Assembly: GCF_020181035.1 (NCBI RefSeq)
Contig: NZ_JAIQYY010000007.1
Location: 102,337-166,336 of the forward strand
DNA: 64,000 nucleotides
From: Streptomyces sp. CoH27
Lineage (GTDB): Bacteria > Actinomycetota > Actinomycetes > Streptomycetales > Streptomycetaceae
Direction of reading: 5' to 3'
Below are positions 59,739 to 64,000 of the stretch, one piece after another. The notes beneath the pieces were generated by a model. The model did not search any database. It had not been told where the DNA came from and worked only from the letters and a program-made list of their open reading frames with translations. Each line of letters starts with the position of its first letter. Position 1 is the stretch's first letter. Position numbers and translations under genes: made by a program.

Positions 59739-60620
59739 TCACAACTCCGCCAGCAGTTCGGCCTTCTTGGAGGAGAACTCCTCGTCGGTGACCAGGCCGG
59801 CCTGATGCAGCTCCCCGAGATGCCGGATCCGCTCGGCGATGTCCGCCGGATCCCGCCGGGCCGGGGCGGCCGGTACCGCGGGTACCGGCCCTCTTGTGCG
59901 TACGGCGGCCAGGACCGCGGCGGCGAACGGCAGCGACTCGTGCACCGGGCCGTACCCCAGCCCGAAGATCACGGCCGCCGGGTCCTGGTCGGGCTGCACG
60001 GCCGTGGCCGTCGTACCGGCAGAGCGGCTGATCAGCCGCAGGTGCCCCTCGAAGACCTCCGGCGAGCGCCACTCCACCCCGCTGAGGCCGGTCACCGGAA
60101 AGCTCTGGTCGCCCGCCTTCCACTTCGCGGAGGACGCGCCCGTCCACGACCAGCGGAACTGCACGGACGTCCCGTCGAAGGACGCCTTCCCGTCGTAGGC
60201 CTTGAAGTGCAGTGGCGCCTCGGGCGCGGCCACCAGATGGCGGTCGGCCGGTCCCGAGCCGGCCTCGGTCAGCAGGCCCTTCAGCTCGTGCGCGTAGTAC
60301 TCGGCGAGCGTCTCGCGCTCGGCCGGCAGCACCAGCCGATACGGGTCGGAGCCCTCCTTCAGCTGCCCGTCGGCCGCCTCCATCAGCGGATCGGCGCCGG
60401 CGCGCGGCCGCAGCCGCAGGACGACGGTGCCGCGTCTGCCCGGGGTGAGGCTCACGTTCTCGACCGCGGACAGCGGGATGCGCCGTTCGCCGAGCGCCTG
60501 GAACAGCTTCGGTGTCCGAATCCCCCGTTCGTAACGGATGAGCACGGAGTCGGACTCGAACTCCCAGACGGCATGAAAACCCGCCAGTATGTCACCCATG
60601 CGGCTCATCGTATGCGGCAC
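59739..60620 (-). CDS. DUF4429 protein with SHOCT tail
   Basis: Protein of about 293 aa. Two DUF4429 repeats (HAVWEFESDSVLIRYERGIR, then FKAYDGKASFDGTSVQFRW) are followed by an Ala/Pro linker and a C-terminal SHOCT helix pair (IRHLGELHQAGLVTDEEFSS). DUF4429 has a PH-like beta fold; SHOCT motifs occur at the ends of many bacterial proteins and may mediate oligomerisation. The start is uncertain: GTG 60620 has GGAGG at 5 bases, while the conserved part starts at ATG 60599. Follows the alpha/beta hydrolase by 45 bp on the same strand. Confidence 0.88.
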   Translation of the reverse strand: MPHTMSRMGDILAGFHAVWEFESDSVLIRYERGIRTPKLFQALGERRIPLSAVENVSLTPGRRGTVVLRLRPRAGADPLMEAADGQLKEGSDPYRLVLPAERETLAEYYAHELKGLLTEAGSGPADRHLVAAPEAPLHFKAYDGKASFDGTSVQFRWSWTGASSAKWKAGDQSFPVTGLSGVEWRSPEVFEGHLRLISRSAGTTATAVQPDQDPAAVIFGLGYGPVHESLPFAAAVLAAVRTRGPVPAVPAAPARRDPADIAERIRHLGELHQAGLVTDEEFSSKKAELLAEL

Positions 60621-60665
60621 GTGCTCCTCCGTCGCCACCCGCGCAGACCGCACTTCCTGCTGTTT

Positions 60666-61874
60666 CTACGCGCGTCCGGCCGGGGTAGCGCCGGACTGGC
60701 ACAGGTCGTTCTCGCGTGCGCACGTCACCGCGTCGTAGGCGCCGACCCCGACGTCGGCGAGGTTGCGCAGGCTGTCCGTGCCCGGCTGGAAGTAGCCGGC
60801 GTGGCCGTGCGCGTCCCGGGCGGACAGCACACGCGCGCCGAACGCCGAGGACACCGGGTCGGCGCCGTGCCCGAGCCCGCCCAGCTCCAGGTACGGCACG
60901 TCCTGGATCCAGTCGGTGGCGTCCCGCATCGCCCACACCTGGGCGCCGGTGCGCAGGTGGGAGGCCGCGGACACCCGCATGCCGGGGCTCGCGGCCACCG
61001 CTATGTCGGACACCCGGCGGGGCATGTCGTGCGCGGCGACGCCGCAGACCACCGAGCCGTAGCTGTGGCAGATCATCGCCACCGGGGCCGTGCCGGGCAG
61101 GGCGTCCAGCAGCGCGTTCAGGCGCAGGGCGCCCTCCGCGGCGCGCAGGCCGGTGGCCGCGTCCACGCCGAGCCCGTCGGGCGCGGTGTAGTCGGCCCAG
61201 GCGATCACGGCCGTACGGGTCGCGGGGCTCGCCGTGCGCTCCGCCGCGTACAGCGCCTGGGCCATGCCGACCGGGGCGGTGTACTGGCGGTTGGTCTTCT
61301 GGAAGGTGAGCAGGTCGGTGTCGACGCCGGGGACGACCACCGAGATCCGCTGGGCCTGGTCCAGGTTCCCGAACACCTCGGCGATCCGGCCCGAGCCCTC
61401 GGGGTCGAAGGCGAGGATCTGCCGGCCGGGGGTCAGCAGGGACTCGTAGCGGTGCATACGACGGCCCGCGTCCTGGTGCCCGGCCGCGCTGAGCCGGGTG
61501 TCGTGCATGCGCTTCTGCTCGACCTCGCGGGCCTGCTCCATGGCGACGCGGTTCGCCTGGTAGCGCAAGGTCACGGGGGCGCCGTTCATGTTGCCCACTG
61601 CGAGCGGGTAGCGGTGGGCGAGGCGGGCCTGGTCCTCGGCGGAGAGCGTCGTGAAGAACGGGGTCAGCCGGGCCGGGCCGGACTCGGGGTCGGGCAGCCG
61701 GTGGCCGTGGAGGTAGCCGTGCTCCCACTTGCTGAGCGAGGCCTGAAGCGCCGTCGCCTCCCGGTGGCTGCGCAGGGCGGTCCAGCCGGTGGTGGCGAGC
61801 ATCACGAACACCACGGCCAGCGCCAGCAGTGCGCGCCAGACGTTCAGTTGCGGGGAGGTGTCGAAGGAAGTCAC
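60666..61874 (-). CDS. alpha/beta hydrolase, DUF1023 type, membrane-anchored
   Basis: Protein of 402 aa. A signal anchor (ALLALAVVFVMLATTGWTAL, residues 15-34) places the rest outside the membrane. The hydrolase part has the nucleophile Ser in MICHSYGSVVCG, the preceding WADYTAPDGLGVD and RISVVVPGVDTDL typical of actinobacterial DUF1023 proteins, and a late GHAGYFQPGTDSL with the catalytic His. Two Cys near the C-terminus (TCARENDLC) may pair. Start GTG at 61874 lacks a good Shine-Dalgarno. Substrate unknown. Confidence 0.88.
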   Translation of the reverse strand: MTSFDTSPQLNVWRALLALAVVFVMLATTGWTALRSHREATALQASLSKWEHGYLHGHRLPDPESGPARLTPFFTTLSAEDQARLAHRYPLAVGNMNGAPVTLRYQANRVAMEQAREVEQKRMHDTRLSAAGHQDAGRRMHRYESLLTPGRQILAFDPEGSGRIAEVFGNLDQAQRISVVVPGVDTDLLTFQKTNRQYTAPVGMAQALYAAERTASPATRTAVIAWADYTAPDGLGVDAATGLRAAEGALRLNALLDALPGTAPVAMICHSYGSVVCGVAAHDMPRRVSDIAVAASPGMRVSAASHLRTGAQVWAMRDATDWIQDVPYLELGGLGHGADPVSSAFGARVLSARDAHGHAGYFQPGTDSLRNLADVGVGAYDAVTCARENDLCQSGATPAGRA

Positions 61875-61957
61875 TGGGAGGACACACTAGGAGAACGAGC
61901 GGGTCTCGCGGTAACCGAGTGACAGGTATCACGTTTCGCCGAAGATCGAACGGACCG

Positions 61958-62593
61958 TCAACGATCTCTGCCGGTACGCCAGTTCCCGGTGAGCGCCGGA
62001 CCCACCTCATCGAGGTAGGACGCGGTGAGTTGACGGATCGACTCCAGGCTGAAGTCCTCACCCGTGCACCACTGCCGCTCCGTGACCCTTATCACGCCGC
62101 CGAACACGGCCACCGCGAGCCGCGGTCGAGGGTCGGCGTCCACGTCGACGCCCTCGCGTTCGGCCAGCAACCGCGCGATCGTCTCCTCCGTCGCGGCCGA
62201 GCGGAGCAGGTGGGCGGCGAGCAGCGCCGGCGTCGACTCGATCGTGCGGTACATCCGCAGGTACAGCTCCACGGGCACCGCCGACTCGACGGTCTCCCGG
62301 ATCGCGTCCCAGCCCTCCAGCACCGCCTGGCGCAGCGCCTCCATCGGCGCCTCGTGCGCGGGGCGCACCCGTAGGCAGGCCACGAAGTGCCGTTCGCTCA
62401 TGTCCTGGACCGTGAAGGCCGCGTCCTCCTTGCCGGCGAAGTAGCGGAAGAAGGTGCGCTGCGAGACCCCGACGGCCTCGGCGATCTCGTCGACGGTCGT
62501 CCGCTCGTACCCCTGGGTCGTGAACAGTTCGAGAGCGGCTCGAAGGAGCGCGTCGCGGGTGCGTTGTTTCTTGCGTTCGCGCAGTGTTTCCAC
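61958..62593 (-). CDS. TetR-family transcriptional regulator
   Basis: Regulator of 211 aa. The HTH is ALELFTTQGYERTTVDEIAE and VGVSQRTFFRYFAGKEDAAF, the C-terminal part the MftR-type ligand domain. The GTG start coincides with the expected start point of a TTGACA-N17-GTAACT promoter, so the message is probably leaderless. Divergent from the MFS exporter at 62660, which it most likely represses, binding the TGTCAG-TTA-CTGACA palindrome at its own -10. Confidence 0.93.
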   Translation of the reverse strand: METLRERKKQRTRDALLRAALELFTTQGYERTTVDEIAEAVGVSQRTFFRYFAGKEDAAFTVQDMSERHFVACLRVRPAHEAPMEALRQAVLEGWDAIRETVESAVPVELYLRMYRTIESTPALLAAHLLRSAATEETIARLLAEREGVDVDADPRPRLAVAVFGGVIRVTERQWCTGEDFSLESIRQLTASYLDEVGPALTGNWRTGRDR

Positions 62594-62596
62594 AGG

Positions 62597-62652
62597 TGTC
62601 AGTTACTGACATGTGAAATCGATTGTCAACTGTCAGCGGCTCTCACTAGCCT
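62597..62652. promoter_or_regulatory. divergent promoters with TetR operator
   Basis: Minus strand: TTGACA (62624-62629) and GTAACT (62601-62606), 17 bp apart, for tetR. Plus strand: TTGTCA (62623-62628) and TAGCCT (62647-62652), 18 bp apart, for the exporter. The -35 boxes overlap. The palindrome TGTCAG-TTA-CTGACA (62597-62611) covers the tetR -10, and TGTCA half-sites recur at 62624 and 62631 over the exporter -35. Confidence 0.68.
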
Positions 62653-62659
62653 CGAACGT

Positions 62660-64000
62660 ATGACTAGTCAGACCACCATCGACGCCTCGGGGCCGGGGGA
62701 CGGGGCTACGGCAGCCTCACTGGAGGCGCCACCTGCCGCGGGATTGCGCGGCCATCCCTGGCTCACCCTCATCACCGTCGCCGTAGGGGTCATGATGGTG
62801 GCCCTCGACGGCACCATCGTGGCCATCGCCAACCCGGCCATCGCCAAGGACCTGGGCGCGAGCTTCGCCGACGTCCAGTGGATCACCAACGCCTACTTCC
62901 TCGCCCTCGCGGTCTCCCTGATCACCGCGGGCAAGCTGGGCGACCGCTTCGGCCACCGCCAGACCTTCCTGATAGGCGTGACCGGCTTCGCCACTGCCTC
63001 GGGCGCCATCGGCCTGTCGAACAGCATCGCCGCGGTCGTCACCTTCCGCGTCTTCCAGGGCCTGTTCGGCGCGCTGCTGATGCCGGCCGCGCTCGGCCTG
63101 CTGCGGGCCACCTTCCCGGCCGAGAAGCTCAACATGGCGATCGGCATCTGGGGCATGGTGATCGGCGCCTCCACCGCGGGCGGCCCGATCCTCGGCGGCC
63201 TGCTGGTCCAGCACGTCAGCTGGCAGTCGGTGTTCTTCATCAACGTGCCGGTCGGCCTCGTCGCGCTGGTCCTCGGCCTGCTGATCCTGCGCGACCACCG
63301 CGCCGAGAACGCCCCGCGCTCCTTCGACCTCCTCGGCATCGCGCTGCTGTCCGGCGCGATGTTCTGCCTGGTCTGGGCGCTCATCAAGGCCCCGACGTGG
63401 GGCTGGGGCGACGGCAGGACGTGGACGTTCATCGCCGCCTCGGTGCTGGGCTTCGCCCTCTTCTCCTTCTGGGAGACGAAGGTGAAGGAACCGCTGATCC
63501 CGCTGGCGCTGTTCCGCTCGGTCCCGCTGTCGGCGGGCGTGGTCCTGATGGTGCTGATGGCCATCGCCTTCATGGGCGGCCTGTTCTTCGTCACCTTCTA
63601 CTTGCAGAACGTGCACGGCATGACCCCGGTCGACGCGGGCCTGCACCTGCTGCCCCTGACCGGCATGATGATCGTCGGCTCCCCGCTGGCGGGCGCGGCG
63701 ATCACCAAGCTCGGCCCGCGGATCCCGCTGGCCGGCGGCATGGCGGCCACCGCAATCGCCATGTACGGCATGTCCACCCTCAAGGAGGGCACCGGCAGCG
63801 GTGTCATGTCGGTCTGGTTCGCCCTGCTCGGCCTCGGCCTCGCGCCGGTCATGGTCGGCGCCACGGAGGTCATCGTCGGCAACGCCCCGATGGAGCTCTC
63901 CGGTGTCGCCGGCGGTCTCCAGCAGGCCGCGATGCAGATCGGCGGCAGTCTCGGTACGGCGGTGCTGGGCGCCGTGATGGCGTCCAAGGTGGACAACTCG
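62660..64000 (+). CDS. MFS exporter, DHA2 (EmrB/QacA) type, partial
   Basis: Open to the window edge; 447 codons are visible and the C-terminus is missing. The protein has a ~30-residue polar N-terminus, then helix 1 with the DHA2 motif VMMVALDGTIVAIANPAIAK, motif A GKLGDRFGHRQTF, motif C GASTAGGPILGG and a string of helices ending in QQAAMQIGGSLGTAVLGAVM, matching 14-helix drug/proton antiporters. The ATG at 62660 is about at the predicted transcript start, so translation is likely leaderless. Regulated by the divergent TetR. Exported compound unknown. Confidence 0.95.
   Translation, partial: MTSQTTIDASGPGDGATAASLEAPPAAGLRGHPWLTLITVAVGVMMVALDGTIVAIANPAIAKDLGASFADVQWITNAYFLALAVSLITAGKLGDRFGHRQTFLIGVTGFATASGAIGLSNSIAAVVTFRVFQGLFGALLMPAALGLLRATFPAEKLNMAIGIWGMVIGASTAGGPILGGLLVQHVSWQSVFFINVPVGLVALVLGLLILRDHRAENAPRSFDLLGIALLSGAMFCLVWALIKAPTWGWGDGRTWTFIAASVLGFALFSFWETKVKEPLIPLALFRSVPLSAGVVLMVLMAIAFMGGLFFVTFYLQNVHGMTPVDAGLHLLPLTGMMIVGSPLAGAAITKLGPRIPLAGGMAATAIAMYGMSTLKEGTGSGVMSVWFALLGLGLAPVMVGATEVIVGNAPMELSGVAGGLQQAAMQIGGSLGTAVLGAVMASKVDNS

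Overview
The window is high-GC actinobacterial chromosomal DNA, almost certainly Streptomyces. The evidence is extreme third-position GC, GTG/TTG starts, several apparently leaderless genes, abundant LysR/TetR/MarR/IclR/MerR regulators, a WhiJ/DUF397-type set and Tat-exported glycosidases. It also carries named Streptomyces families: Mbl, MatB, SCO2400 family, and FasR next to fabD-fabH-acpP-fabF. From memory, without a search, gene order runs roughly antiparallel to the S. coelicolor segment from mbl (SCO2451) down through matB (SCO2444), SCO2400 and the fab cluster (about SCO2386-2390).

Layout. 0-10 kb: a LysR/drug-efflux pair, the MreB paralogue mbl, a TCOD1-type protein followed by a gene remnant, matB, an ATP-grasp protein and a LysR/SDR pair. 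10-13 kb: an IclR regulator coupled to an SMP-30 lactonase, and an ImmA/IrrE metallopeptidase coupled to a MAB_1171c-like membrane protein. 13-18 kb: carbohydrate island with a LacI-type promoter, an orphan Tat leader, GH51 arabinofuranosidase and GH35 beta-galactosidase. 18-23 kb: Rrf2 regulator, small hypotheticals, a truncated gene, a 92-bp palindromic element, an XRE/DUF397/ATP-binding trio and a tautomerase/TetR pair. 23-27 kb: cupredoxin and metallophosphoesterase divergent from an ECF sigma/anti-sigma pair, plus a second GHKL-type protein. 27-29 kb: a PLP aminotransferase with a long Pro/Ala tail.

29-38 kb is a coherent sugar uptake and oxidation locus. It has a galactonate-dehydratase-like enolase-superfamily enzyme and a Zn dehydrogenase, ending at a strong terminator. 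A second unit follows with a U32-like protein, a three-gene sugar ABC transporter and a secreted aldose 1-epimerase. Upstream of both units, and of the distant IclR-lactonase pair, lie related GATATYTCG sites, suggesting one regulon. 38-51 kb holds SCO2400 family, a serine hydrolase, ohr, a MarR-controlled NADP oxidoreductase, an EI24 membrane protein, LysR with dehydrogenase and RidA, a tetR remnant beside a GH3 beta-glucosidase, a second epimerase and an SGNH lipoprotein.

51-57 kb is primary metabolism: DUF3145, then fabF, acpP, fabH, fabD and the activator gene fasR. 57-64 kb has pirin, a serine hydrolase, GNAT and MerR genes, a DUF4429/SHOCT protein, an alpha/beta hydrolase, and a TetR gene divergent from a DHA2-type MFS exporter that runs off the right edge.

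No rRNA, tRNA, CRISPR array, insertion sequence, prophage or biosynthetic gene cluster was seen. The most noteworthy signals are the putative IclR regulon, the sigma/micro-ORF/anti-sigma coupling, the degenerate active site of Mbl, the aminotransferase tail, several well-formed operators, and decayed genes.
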